Shown here in pieces: positions 18,827 to 27,619 of a stretch of DNA of 64,000 bases. A program made the position numbers and the translations under genes. The notes under the pieces were generated by a model. That model searched no databases. It saw nothing but the letters and a program-made list of their open reading frames with translations, and was not told the origin of the DNA. The DNA lies in assembly GCA_965262305.1 (NCBI GenBank), contig CBDHEY010000002.1:868001-932000 (forward strand), given 5' to 3'. Source of the DNA: CBDHEY01 sp965262305 (lineage in GTDB: Bacteria > Pseudomonadota > Gammaproteobacteria > Pseudomonadales > Cellvibrionaceae). How positions within the stretch are numbered: the first letter of the stretch is position 1; each line of letters opens with the position of its first letter.

Positions 18827-20905
18827 ATGAGCAGTCTTAGCCAAGAAAACAGATATATTGCCATTGGTGATTTCTCATTAGGGCAAGATACTTTTTTGCT
18901 AACCGGGTTTGAGGGGAGCGAACATGTATCGGATCTTTTTGAATTCCAAATTACGGTAATTTCAGAAAACCTCGATGTTGCTGCAGATAGTGTTGTTGGC
19001 AAATCCACGAATATAATCATTCAAAACGATCATAACCGCGTTTTTAATGGATTTATCTCATCGTTTACTTATGGGGAAATTCAGATAAATAACGTACGTG
19101 AGTACCACATGACGATGGTACCTTGGTTATGGTTTTTATCTAAGACCAATAATCACCGGATTTTTCAAGAAAAAAATACCAAGGATATAGTTAGTCAAAT
19201 ATTTCAAGACCTTGGGTTTAATGATTTTGATTTTCGTGCTTCCGGTGGTGAAGTACGAGAATATTGTGTACAACATAACGAAAGTGATCTCAATTTTGTC
19301 TCACGCTTATTAGAAGAGGAAGGCATTGCCTATTTCTTTTTGCACAAAGAAGGTGAGCATAAGCTTATTCTTGTTGACGAAAAAAACGCTTACGATGAAG
19401 TTACTGAGACAAATCTAGAATATTCCAATGGTTCGTCACCACTTGAGCAAATCACCCGATGGGAGCACCTATATAATTTTAAGAAGGGGCAGTGGTCGTT
19501 AGCGGATTACAATTTTAAGGAGCCGAATAAAACTCTCTACTCAAACACTACGACTACAAGTATCTTTTCTGACAATTCAAACTTTGAGCATTATGAATAC
19601 CCTAGCCTTTATGAGTTTGGAAGTGGCGGAGAGCTTGTCAAAGTCAGAATGGAGTCTGATGAAGCAGGTATAAACCGCGTAGTAGGTCGCACTGATTGCA
19701 CCACCTTTTATGCTGGTGGAAAGTTCAAGGTTGATAAACACGATAATGCACAGGAAAAAGGCGAATATATTCTAATAAGTGTTCACCATCGCGCTTATGA
19801 TACGACTTATTTTTCTGGTGAAAGTGGTGATACTGGCTACATAAATAATTTCGTATGCATCCCATCTGAAGTGCACTACCGACCGCCTTTAATTCATCAA
19901 AAACCTTTCATGCGCGGACCGCAATCAGCGATTGTTACTGGGCCGTCGGGTGAAGAAATATATGTCGATGAACTCGGGCGAATAAAAGTACAGTTCTATT
20001 GGGATAGGGAAGGGCAAAACGACGAAAATACTACATGCTTTATTAGAGTAATGCAGACCTGGGCTGGTGCGCAATGGGGTGCTTCTTTCATTCCTAGAAT
20101 TGGCCATGAAGTCATTGTAGATTTTATTGATGGTGACCCAGACAGGCCAATTATTACAGGTACTGTGTATAACGGTAAAAACAAGCCTCCTTTTGACTCG
20201 AAAACAAAAAGCGGAATTCGCACGCGCTCTACTAAAGATGGCAGCTCGGCCAACTGCAATGAATTAATTTTTGATGACAAAAAAGATTCAGAACAAATCT
20301 TTATCCATGCTGAAAAGAATATGGATACTGAAGTCGAAAATAACGAGACGCTTACCGTTGATAATGATCGTACTAAGCATGTAAAACATGATGAAAATTC
20401 AAAGATAGATAACGATAGAAATAAAACCGTTGGAAATAACCAGTCGGAATCTATTGGAAAAGATAAAACGATTAATGTTGGTGAAAATCACAAAGAAAGT
20501 ATTGGCAATGATGCCTCAATTTCTATTGATAATAACCGAAAGGAAACGATTGGAAAAGATTCGGCAATTCAAGTTGGTAAAAATCATGATTTTCAAGTAG
20601 GCGACAACATTACCATTGATATTGGTAAAGATCATGCAGAAACAATCGGCGCCAACATGAATATTACGATAAGCAAAAACCTAACTGAATCAGTTGAAGG
20701 GCAGTATCGTGAAGAGGTGACAAAGGAATATAGACTTACCGCAAAGAAAATTGCACTTGAAGCGAATGACGAAATTGCTTTGAAAACTGGCTCTGCTCAA
20801 ATCGTGATGAAGAAGAATGGTGATATTTCTATTAGCGGTAAAAAAATTACAGTTAAAGGGTCTTCTGACGTTATTGTCAAAGGCAGCCAAGTTAAGGTCA
20901 ACTAA
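18827..20905 (+). CDS. vgrG: T6SS spike protein VgrG (TssI)
   Basis: This 692-residue protein has the N-terminal gp27-like half (about 20-370, with FQDLGFNDFDF, EYCVQHNESDLNFVSRLLEEEGIAYFF), the gp5 OB-fold (about 385-465, with DELGRIKVQFYWDREG, WGASFIPRIGHEVIVDF, DGDPDRPIITGTVYNG), and a long beta-helix needle with repeated short units such as SIGKDKTINVGENHKE (about 520-640). VgrG trimers tip the Hcp tube and puncture target cells. No obvious extra effector domain follows the needle, so cargo is probably carried by the downstream DUF4150 and effector genes. It is the first gene of the spike-effector run on the same strand. Confidence 0.97.
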   Translation: MSSLSQENRYIAIGDFSLGQDTFLLTGFEGSEHVSDLFEFQITVISENLDVAADSVVGKSTNIIIQNDHNRVFNGFISSFTYGEIQINNVREYHMTMVPWLWFLSKTNNHRIFQEKNTKDIVSQIFQDLGFNDFDFRASGGEVREYCVQHNESDLNFVSRLLEEEGIAYFFLHKEGEHKLILVDEKNAYDEVTETNLEYSNGSSPLEQITRWEHLYNFKKGQWSLADYNFKEPNKTLYSNTTTTSIFSDNSNFEHYEYPSLYEFGSGGELVKVRMESDEAGINRVVGRTDCTTFYAGGKFKVDKHDNAQEKGEYILISVHHRAYDTTYFSGESGDTGYINNFVCIPSEVHYRPPLIHQKPFMRGPQSAIVTGPSGEEIYVDELGRIKVQFYWDREGQNDENTTCFIRVMQTWAGAQWGASFIPRIGHEVIVDFIDGDPDRPIITGTVYNGKNKPPFDSKTKSGIRTRSTKDGSSANCNELIFDDKKDSEQIFIHAEKNMDTEVENNETLTVDNDRTKHVKHDENSKIDNDRNKTVGNNQSESIGKDKTINVGENHKESIGNDASISIDNNRKETIGKDSAIQVGKNHDFQVGDNITIDIGKDHAETIGANMNITISKNLTESVEGQYREEVTKEYRLTAKKIALEANDEIALKTGSAQIVMKKNGDISISGKKITVKGSSDVIVKGSQVKVN

Positions 20906-20925
20906 GGTTTTAGAAGGTGTCAATT

Positions 20926-21489
20926 ATGGATCCTAGATCGACTGTTACAGAGCTTGAAAATATTATTGAAGAAACGACTCAGCGAAATACAATTCCTGCG
21001 GGCGAAGTTGTCATTGGTGTTTTTATTGGTGTGGATACCAATGGAAGCCCGCTTGTTAAATATGATGAGTCTTCTAGCTCAGATGCTGTGGTTGCTATAA
21101 CTACCTTGCCAATTGATCCTATAAATGTTGGTCGCCAAGTTGCCCTTATGTTTGTGAATGGCGAAGCTGATCAACCAATTATCATCGGATATATTCGTAG
21201 CCAGCTTATTGATATGCTTGATGCTATGGAAGTAGCGCCCGTGACTAGCATGGATGATTTCAAACGTAAAGATAAAGACATGGAAAACGCTGCGTTGGCC
21301 GGGGCTGAACACGCTGTTATTGATGGTAAGAAAGTAGTCATAAATGGTGACGAAGAAATTATACTCAAGTGCGGCGATTCCAGCATTACACTGACTAAGG
21401 CTGGAAAAATCGTTATTCGTGGTAAATATATTTTGAATCGTTCGAGTGGAGTGAATAGAATCTTAGGAGGTTCGGTAGAAGTTAACTAA
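20926..21489 (+). CDS. DUF6484 domain protein of T6SS cassette
   Basis: This protein of about 187 residues has an N-terminal domain with AGEVVIGVFIGVDTNGSPLVKYDE and VALMFVNGEADQPIIIGYIR, which fits DUF6484, a small OB-like domain found next to VgrG. The C-terminal third (KKVVINGDEEIILKCGDSSITLTKAGKIVIRGKYILNRSSG) mimics the last beta-helix strands of VgrG. ATG 20926 is preferred over GTG 20917 because AGAAGG sits at a normal distance from it. It lies 20 bases after vgrG, so it is cotranscribed. Proteins of this kind are thought to help load effectors on VgrG. The role here is inferred from context. Confidence 0.8.
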   Translation: MDPRSTVTELENIIEETTQRNTIPAGEVVIGVFIGVDTNGSPLVKYDESSSSDAVVAITTLPIDPINVGRQVALMFVNGEADQPIIIGYIRSQLIDMLDAMEVAPVTSMDDFKRKDKDMENAALAGAEHAVIDGKKVVINGDEEIILKCGDSSITLTKAGKIVIRGKYILNRSSGVNRILGGSVEVN

Positions 21490-21544
21490 TTCATTAGTCA
21501 AACTACTGAGTTTTTTTGAAGATTGACTGGATTGCCGCGAATAC

Positions 21545-22537
21545 ATGCAACTGAATAACCGCACACCTTTTGAGGCACAACATGTCTTTGCCCCAAATGA
21601 GCAAGGAATAGACACATTATATTCGGTTGTTAAAGCAACTTTTATCGTTGGGGAAAAATGGACTTTGCAGGAAGAGCAATTATCTCCTCAATTAGAAGAT
21701 GAATATTTTGATGACCCAAATAACTCGAGTTTAAAGTACGCGACCGATTTTCATATCGGAAAGCCGTGTTCCGATATTGTCATTATGGGCGAAGCTTGTG
21801 CGCTTGAGATGAAACCCGTTACTTATCTTGATGTTGGAGTGGCGGTCGGTGTAGTGCAGAAAGTCATTCGTGTTTTTGGTAATCGGTATTGGCAAAATGG
21901 ATTTGCTTCCAAACCGGAAGTCTTTGAATCAATACCGTTAATTTATGAAAATGCCTATGGCGGAAAATATATTGTTGATGATGAGCTTAAAAGCTTAGAG
22001 CGACGAAACCCAATAGGTCGGGGATACAGAGGTCGTCGATCGATTAAAGAGATGGATGGACAAAGCCTGCCAAACATTGAAGACCCATCCCAATTAATCA
22101 CCGATATTTCTGATACTCCAACACCAGCAGGATTTGGTTTTTGTGCACCTCACTGGTTACCCAGAGCTGAATGCAGTGGTACCTATGACGAGCATTGGCA
22201 AAAAACGCGCGCGCCTTACCTGCCTCAAGATTTTAATACTCGATTTAATAACTCGGCGCATCCCGACCTTCAATATTCGGGCTTTTTAAAGGGTGGTGAA
22301 AAAGTGAAAATTGTTAATATGCATCCAGGCGGTGCGATTAATTTAATTTTGCCGGAAATAAAACTCAAAGGGCAACTGAGAGTCGTTCGCCAACACGACC
22401 AAGATCTAGAGTTTAAAATGGAAACGCTGGTAATAGAGCCAAAAGAAAAGCGAGTTCAAATGGTTTGGAAGGCGAGTTATGTTGCCAACAATAACGTATC
22501 AAAAATAAGAGAAGTTAATGTTTCATTGATTCGCTAA
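21545..22537 (+). CDS. DUF2169 T6SS adaptor-like protein
   Basis: This 330-residue protein opens LNNRTPFEAQHVFAPNEQGIDTLYSVVKATF and contains SDIVIMGEACAL, VFGNRYWQNG, IPLIYENAYGG and RRNPIGRGYRG, which are the conserved blocks of DUF2169 (PF09937). Members are encoded with VgrG, DUF4150 and large effectors and act as cytoplasmic loading adaptors. Later blocks include FGFCAPHWLPRAECSGTYDEHWQKTRAPYLPQDF, also typical. It lies 55 bp after the DUF6484 gene in the same direction. The likely partner is the DUF4150 effector pair at 25014-27616. Confidence 0.9.
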   Translation: MQLNNRTPFEAQHVFAPNEQGIDTLYSVVKATFIVGEKWTLQEEQLSPQLEDEYFDDPNNSSLKYATDFHIGKPCSDIVIMGEACALEMKPVTYLDVGVAVGVVQKVIRVFGNRYWQNGFASKPEVFESIPLIYENAYGGKYIVDDELKSLERRNPIGRGYRGRRSIKEMDGQSLPNIEDPSQLITDISDTPTPAGFGFCAPHWLPRAECSGTYDEHWQKTRAPYLPQDFNTRFNNSAHPDLQYSGFLKGGEKVKIVNMHPGGAINLILPEIKLKGQLRVVRQHDQDLEFKMETLVIEPKEKRVQMVWKASYVANNNVSKIREVNVSLIR

Positions 22538-22593
22538 GTTAAATAAATGCTGAATAGAAAGAACCTCAAAGTAAAAGTGTAAGACAATTAAAG

Positions 22594-23877
22594 ATGAGCG
22601 CTGTAAGTCAATCAAATTCCATTAATCCATTTGCCGATATTTATGAGCGGCATGTTGATGATGCCGCTTTCCTTTGGGTTCTGCGTTCTGTAGCCGTCGA
22701 TCAACCACAATACACGCCTTATGAGCTAATGAAATTAGAAAAGCGTATCGAAAAACATGTCGACGCGTTAATGATAGCTCCCGATGTTGCATGGGAAGCC
22801 TGTCAAGAAGCTTGCACAATCGAAGAAGGCGGCGAAGCTTTTATCATGGCTATGTGCGCATTTCGCAGTATGGAAGTGGATAAAATACAGAAAGCGGTTG
22901 AATTTGGGCTCACGAATGATGAAACATTTAAAGGGATCACTTCTGCGCTAGGTTGGTTAGATACAAAAATCGCAGAACCTTGGGTTAATCGCTTTATTCA
23001 GAGTAAAGACTTAAATCATAAGCATTTGGCTTTGGCAGTTTGCAGTATTCGTAGAGAAGATCCAGGTGAATTTTTACAAAAGATTCTTACGCGAGAAGAC
23101 TGTATCCAGCATGATAAATTATATGTACGAGCTATCCGGCTAGTCGGTGAACTAAAAAGAAAAGATCTTATACCAGCAGTAAATCAGGCAATGGATTCTG
23201 AAGACCCAGATATTGTATTTTGGTCTCACTGGTCAGCCGTTTTAAATGGAAATCGTGCAGCGGTGGAAAACTTTAAAAATTTTACAAATCTAGAAGAAAA
23301 TTTACAAAACAAAGTAATCGATCTGGTTTTTCGTATACTGCCCGTTGAAGAAGGAAGACAATGGATCACGCAACTTTCTAAAGACCCAGAGAGTATTCGC
23401 AAGGTCATTCGCGCTACGGGAGTGCTAGGGGATCCTCAAGTTGTTCCCTGGTTAATTGAACGAATGAAAGAACCAAATTTAGCGCGAGTTGCTGGTGAAG
23501 CTTTTACTTTCATTACAGGTATTGATTTGGAACAACATGGTCTAGCCAACGATATGCCTGATTTATTCGATGAATTGGAAGAAACCGATGGTGATGACGA
23601 TGCATCGGTATATAGTTTAGAAGACGAGAATCTACCCTGGCCGAATACAGAAAAAGTAGCGGCAGTTTGGCAGCAATATGGAAATAGTTTTTCTGCTGGA
23701 AAACGTTATTTTTTAGGTCGACCTCTTCAGGTTGAAACATTACACCAAGCACTAAAAAACGCGGGACAGCGTCACCGTCACGCAGCAGCGTTAGAGTTGA
23801 CATTGCAATTTCCGGAACATCGCTACGTCAATACTAAAGCAAAAGTACAAAAGGGATTTAAGGGTGAGCTCAAATAA
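22594..23877 (+). CDS. TIGR02270 family HEAT-like protein
   Basis: This 427-residue protein matches TIGR02270 in layout: a start with NPFADIYERHVDDAAFLWVLRS, then helical HEAT-like repeats (about 60-300) with GWLDTKIAEPWV, VFWSHWSAVLNG and ATGVLGDPQVVPWLIERM, then a C-terminal segment with LPWPNTEKVAAVWQ, GKRYFLGRPL and GQRHRHAAALELTL. The family is found beside DUF2169, VgrG and DUF4150 genes; its function is not established. A cytoplasmic scaffold in effector loading is the simplest inference. Its end overlaps the start of the next gene by 14 bp, which suggests translational coupling with the ketoacyl-synthase-like protein. Confidence 0.85.
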   Translation: MSAVSQSNSINPFADIYERHVDDAAFLWVLRSVAVDQPQYTPYELMKLEKRIEKHVDALMIAPDVAWEACQEACTIEEGGEAFIMAMCAFRSMEVDKIQKAVEFGLTNDETFKGITSALGWLDTKIAEPWVNRFIQSKDLNHKHLALAVCSIRREDPGEFLQKILTREDCIQHDKLYVRAIRLVGELKRKDLIPAVNQAMDSEDPDIVFWSHWSAVLNGNRAAVENFKNFTNLEENLQNKVIDLVFRILPVEEGRQWITQLSKDPESIRKVIRATGVLGDPQVVPWLIERMKEPNLARVAGEAFTFITGIDLEQHGLANDMPDLFDELEETDGDDDASVYSLEDENLPWPNTEKVAAVWQQYGNSFSAGKRYFLGRPLQVETLHQALKNAGQRHRHAAALELTLQFPEHRYVNTKAKVQKGFKGELK

Positions 23878-24982
23878 CACGTTATATATTTGTGCGAGCG
23901 GAGTGACCACCTCCATAGGGTCTGGTGTTGATATGGTTTATGCCTCCATAGAATCAGGAATTAGTCGTTATGAATATGTTGATATCTTCGAAGAAGAAGA
24001 TAACGAATTACAAATGGCTTTAGTTCCCACAGTATTAATCAACCAAACTCAATCAGGCAAGCCACTGAAAGGTATATTTACTGCCAGACAAGAGCGATTG
24101 TTTTGGATCGCGAATAGTGCGCTAGCGCAGTTAAAACCTTTCTTACCCGAAGCTCCCGTGCCAATATTTTTAGCTGGTCCGGATACTTACGTTGATGTTC
24201 CTGGAATAACTTCAGAGTATTTCCAAAATTTTGCTTCACAGCTAGAACTAAATATTGATATTGAATCAAGTCGGACATTAAACACCGGACGAGCAGGTTC
24301 AATTGAGGCTTTGGAATTAGCTTTGCAATATTTGTCTTTCGAAAATAATCATTTTGCGATTGTGGGTGGTGTGGATAGCTTTTACGACTATCGTGTCATG
24401 CTGCACTTATATCAAAGGTATCGAATAAAGCGTGATGAGTCTTTTGATGGTTTTATTCCTGGTGAGGGTTCAGGGTTTTTATTATTAGCTTCTCCGAAAG
24501 CACCTCAAAATGTACTTGAATTAATTGACTATGCGCTTTCTACCCCAGAAAAAGAGTTCGAAAAAGGACACTTGTTTGGCAAGGAACTTTATTCAGCAGA
24601 AAGCCTTGCTAAGGTATTCACTAAACTATTATCTCAAGATAGTGTATTAGTTAAGGATATTTACAGTAGTGAAAATGGTGAAGTTCACTATGCAAAAGAA
24701 CTCAATGTTGCATTGGCAAGAAACTTTTCTTCATTTATAGAAGGCTATGAGGTACACCGTCCTGCCGACTGTTTTGGCGATCTAGGTGCCGCCTTTGGCC
24801 CCGTTGCTTTAGCAATTGGTATGAAAAAAATGCAGGTCGATGCACAGGTACAAAAAGAAGAATTTGAGTCAAATGAAGCTGATGAACAAAGTCAAATGAC
24901 AGAAAACGTAAAATGTCGAACATTAGTTTATTGCTCGTCTGATTCAGGAGCTCGCGGAGCGATTTGTATTAACAGAGTGTAA
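23864..24982 (+). CDS. Ketoacyl-synthase-like protein lacking catalytic residues, T6SS-linked
   Basis: This 372-residue protein has a thiolase/ketoacyl-synthase fold pattern: an N-terminal ICASGVTTSIGSG, central TLNTGRAGSIEALELALQYL, IVGGVDSF, PGEGSGFLLLAS, and C-terminal GDLGAAFGPVALAIG. In active enzymes the nucleophilic Cys sits in the third element, but residues 141-150 read TGRAGSIEAL with no Cys. The late active-site His (GH..GA) is Asp here (GDLGAAF). It is therefore probably a non-catalytic fold reused inside the T6SS cassette. It starts with GTG within the end of the TIGR02270 gene. Similar proteins occur in DUF2169/DUF4150 neighbourhoods; their function is not known to me. Confidence 0.8.
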   Translation: MSSNNTLYICASGVTTSIGSGVDMVYASIESGISRYEYVDIFEEEDNELQMALVPTVLINQTQSGKPLKGIFTARQERLFWIANSALAQLKPFLPEAPVPIFLAGPDTYVDVPGITSEYFQNFASQLELNIDIESSRTLNTGRAGSIEALELALQYLSFENNHFAIVGGVDSFYDYRVMLHLYQRYRIKRDESFDGFIPGEGSGFLLLASPKAPQNVLELIDYALSTPEKEFEKGHLFGKELYSAESLAKVFTKLLSQDSVLVKDIYSSENGEVHYAKELNVALARNFSSFIEGYEVHRPADCFGDLGAAFGPVALAIGMKKMQVDAQVQKEEFESNEADEQSQMTENVKCRTLVYCSSDSGARGAICINRV

Positions 24983-25013
24983 CTATTACAGAGAACGAAA
25001 TAGGGTACGTAAC

Positions 25014-25607
25014 ATGGGAAGAAAAACCTGGGCAAATATGCGTAATTTTAGCCACAAAGGTAGTGGCGATAAATCCATATGTACCGCGCCGGACGTGTGT
25101 AAAACACCTATAGGTAATTCTACGCCGCCGATTCCTTATTTTGTGATGAGTCAGGTGTCTGACTTAGCGAGTGGGTCAACATCTGTAAAGGTGGAGGGAA
25201 AACCAACCGCATTAAAAGGTTCTAATCATAGTAAATGTACAGGTGATCAACCTGGAACCGCTAAGGGAATTGCCTCTAGTTCGCAAATGAAGAAAACTGA
25301 ATTTACTACTTATTCCTTTGATGTCAAAGCTGATGGCGAAAACGTTGTTCGTAGTTTTGATATGACCACGATGAACAACAAAAATACGGTAGGCATGGTT
25401 ATAGGAGCCATGACTGGACCTGCGATTGTTCAAAAACAAAAAATCGAAGCTTGGGACCCAGAAGAGGCGCCTGTTTGGATCAAAGTTCGTGGAAATTACA
25501 ATGACCTTTGGAATACACCGTTTCCAGCGGAAAACGTAAAAGTCTCTGTTAATGGTGAAGCTGTGAAAGAAAAAGCCAAATTTAACGGGTTGAAAGGAGG
25601 CAAGTAA
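25014..25607 (+). CDS. DUF4150 PAAR-like spike-tip protein
   Basis: This 197-residue protein has the DUF4150 (PF13665) signature in the first 130 residues: TAPDVCKTPIGNSTPPIPYFVMSQVSDLASGSTSVKVEGKPTALKGSNHSKCTGDQPG, followed by a Gly/Ser segment and a short tail. DUF4150 domains are PAAR-like and cap VgrG, linking toxins to the spike. The tail (DPEEAPVWIKVRGNYNDLW) may bind the following effector. A Shine-Dalgarno AGGAGG inside its last codons drives the next gene, whose ATG is one base after this stop, so tip and effector are made together. Confidence 0.9.
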   Translation: MGRKTWANMRNFSHKGSGDKSICTAPDVCKTPIGNSTPPIPYFVMSQVSDLASGSTSVKVEGKPTALKGSNHSKCTGDQPGTAKGIASSSQMKKTEFTTYSFDVKADGENVVRSFDMTTMNNKNTVGMVIGAMTGPAIVQKQKIEAWDPEEAPVWIKVRGNYNDLWNTPFPAENVKVSVNGEAVKEKAKFNGLKGGK

Positions 25608-25608
25608 C

Positions 25609-26886
25609 ATGGGCGGAAATACACATTCACATACGCAAGAAGACGCAAATAATACCTGTGATGAGCCTGGGGTAATGCTGGTCGAAGGATGTGAAGAGGG
25701 TAAGGTTATTGTCGAAATCGTCGCAGAACCTGGACTAGAGCAAGATATTACTGATCTAAAAAATATGATCGAAGATCAGCTAGATGGCGCTTACCGGTCA
25801 ACCGTAACAGAAATGGTAGGCTTTCAAGAACTCTGGGATGAATACGGCTATGCATCTATTGCAATTAGTGGTGCACAAGGTTTGTATCAGGGTGCTGCAA
25901 CTTGGATTGGTGATCAAGCCGATTTATTTGAAAAAGAAACCTGGACTGAACTGGGTGGAAAGATAGCAGAAGTATCAGGTTCTGTTTGGGATCTCGCATC
26001 GGATTTCGCGTCTAGCTCCTATGAAAAAGCGAAAGAATCTGCTGGAGAATTTGTCGAGTGGGCAGATGAAAACCAAGATAACCTCGTCAATGTAAACTGG
26101 TGGCAAACCCAAGCGGAAGAAGCCGTTTATGGTTTGCAAGAAGACGCAGCGGAAATGGTTGACTCTATTGAAGAGCAATACAATAACGCCATGGATTTTT
26201 TAGAAGAATCTAAAGAAGTCATCGAAAAAACCTTACGACACAAGGACGAAATTTTAAAGTTACCGGAATATATCGCCTCCGGTGATGCCCATGCTGTCCA
26301 GAGATTTGTTGATACGGTTCTCATGGATATCCATCCTGAATACGCTCAAGAAATAAAAGAAAACCCAAACTTTCACTATGTGCTTGAACTCATCAATGAC
26401 CCTGATGCCGCATTGACCTACATTGCTTATTTGCAGTTATTTATCGAAGCGGTGCCACCCAATTTTTACGCCTTTCTAGGTGGTAAAGGTGGCGCTTATA
26501 TCGCCATAGAACTTATATTGTTGGTGGCCTTAAGTTTCTTGTCTCTAGGCAGTGGCACAGCGGCGCGGCTAACCATGTTGGCTGCGAGAATCGGAGCAAA
26601 TAGTGCCAAAGCAGCAAAAGCCGCACAGAAAATTAAAAAAGCAAAAGAAGCCTTAGAAGCCTTTGTCGAAACTATCGAAGATTTTGTCGATGTCACCAAG
26701 AAGCTTGAACAGCTTGGTGAAAAACTTTTTAAAGCTAGAACGGCCGGTATAACGACAAAAGGAAGCACTCGCAGAACTTTGGCGGCACAACGCGATACAA
26801 AAAAACGTGACAAACGTTGCCGCATTTGTGGATCAACACAACACTCAACACCGCGCAGTCTTCGCGGGGAAATTCGCTATATATAG
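25609..26886 (+). CDS. Effector-like protein with hydrophobic helices, spike-tip partner
   Basis: This 425-residue protein has no domain I can name. Residues 1-60 are acidic. Residues 60-230 are predicted amphipathic helices (DQADLFEKETW, EFVEWADENQDN). Residues about 295-325 form a strongly hydrophobic segment (YIAIELILLVALSFLSLG) followed by Ala/Lys-rich helices (AKAAKAAQKIKKAKEALEAF) and a basic tail. The last 25 residues hold CRICG, half of a possible zinc-binding site. The layout resembles the middle part of DUF4150-linked effectors, which use a membrane helix to cross the target inner membrane before a C-terminal toxin. Here the toxin is a separate gene 34 bp downstream. Confidence 0.65.
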   Translation: MGGNTHSHTQEDANNTCDEPGVMLVEGCEEGKVIVEIVAEPGLEQDITDLKNMIEDQLDGAYRSTVTEMVGFQELWDEYGYASIAISGAQGLYQGAATWIGDQADLFEKETWTELGGKIAEVSGSVWDLASDFASSSYEKAKESAGEFVEWADENQDNLVNVNWWQTQAEEAVYGLQEDAAEMVDSIEEQYNNAMDFLEESKEVIEKTLRHKDEILKLPEYIASGDAHAVQRFVDTVLMDIHPEYAQEIKENPNFHYVLELINDPDAALTYIAYLQLFIEAVPPNFYAFLGGKGGAYIAIELILLVALSFLSLGSGTAARLTMLAARIGANSAKAAKAAQKIKKAKEALEAFVETIEDFVDVTKKLEQLGEKLFKARTAGITTKGSTRRTLAAQRDTKKRDKRCRICGSTQHSTPRSLRGEIRYI

Positions 26887-26920
26887 CTGCTTTTTTCAAA
26901 ATCAAATAGGAGAGAATTAA

Positions 26921-27616
26921 ATGGGCAGACAAGATGCCGGTGAAAGTGATTTTGTAGATGGTACCATAGAGAAAAAGGGCTATCGAATGCGTTGGCTGCG
27001 CAGAGTGAAAATGATTCCCGGCCACCCATTTAAAGAAGGGATTCATATGGATACCCATCACCTAATTTCCGCAGAGGGAGTCAAATTATCTAAGCTTGGC
27101 GATGTGCTGGTTTCCAAGGGGTACGATATTAACGATATCGATAATCTTGTGGGTTTTCCTGCGACCTTGCCCGGAGCCTGTCATCTAAAGACGCAGCTAC
27201 ATCGCGGTGATCATACTCATACTCGCCCAGGAGAGGAGCCTTATCATGATCACGTATCAACAAACATTCAAAAGAAAAAGATAAAAATAAAAGATTGTTA
27301 TGGTAAGACAAAAAGAAGGGAAAAAGCGAAGGAAATTCACGAACTACTAGACCCAATTGGAAAAAAAATACTTGGCCGGGTAAATAGTTTTCGTTTGCCA
27401 TTAACTAAGATATTTGACAACTTCGCAGGTTCTAGTTTAGTCGGGTGTGCAAACTGTTTTGATATTGATCCTGCTAGTAGATTAGGAAGTGTACCTTGCG
27501 CAAAAGGAAGAAATCATCTTGGCTATGACGATTTTCGTTATCAAGGCAGCAGTGCCAGAGGGAACAAAAAAACAATTAGATTTAGTGGTAGTTGGACCCC
27601 AAGAGTGGGAATGTGA
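26921..27616 (+). CDS. AHH-family HNH-like nuclease toxin
   Basis: This 231-residue protein has the AHH nuclease (PF14412) pattern: HMDTHHLISAEGV (H46, H47), DINDIDNLVGFPA, CHLKTQLHRGDH (H94, H98), then YHDHV. These are the expected metal/catalytic residues of the HNH/EndoVII superfamily. A C-terminal cluster C176-x2-C179 ... C193 ... H199 could bind zinc. It has its own ribosome site (GGAG, 8 bases before ATG) and is in a different frame from the upstream effector-like gene, so it is not a simple readthrough. A DNA-degrading antibacterial toxin delivered by the DUF4150/VgrG spike is inferred. Three immunity genes follow directly. Confidence 0.8.
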   Translation: MGRQDAGESDFVDGTIEKKGYRMRWLRRVKMIPGHPFKEGIHMDTHHLISAEGVKLSKLGDVLVSKGYDINDIDNLVGFPATLPGACHLKTQLHRGDHTHTRPGEEPYHDHVSTNIQKKKIKIKDCYGKTKRREKAKEIHELLDPIGKKILGRVNSFRLPLTKIFDNFAGSSLVGCANCFDIDPASRLGSVPCAKGRNHLGYDDFRYQGSSARGNKKTIRFSGSWTPRVGM

Positions 27617-27619
27617 ATT

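Noticed and set aside
20917..20925. GTG start three codons upstream for the DUF6484 protein
   Set aside because: The only good ribosome site, AGAAGG, overlaps this GTG and is correctly spaced for ATG 20926.
26822..26920. Readthrough fusion of the 425-residue effector and the AHH nuclease
   Set aside because: The nuclease frame upstream of its ATG has a TAA stop directly before it and gives no family-like sequence, and a proper ribosome site precedes the ATG. A split ancestral fusion remains possible and is listed as a question.
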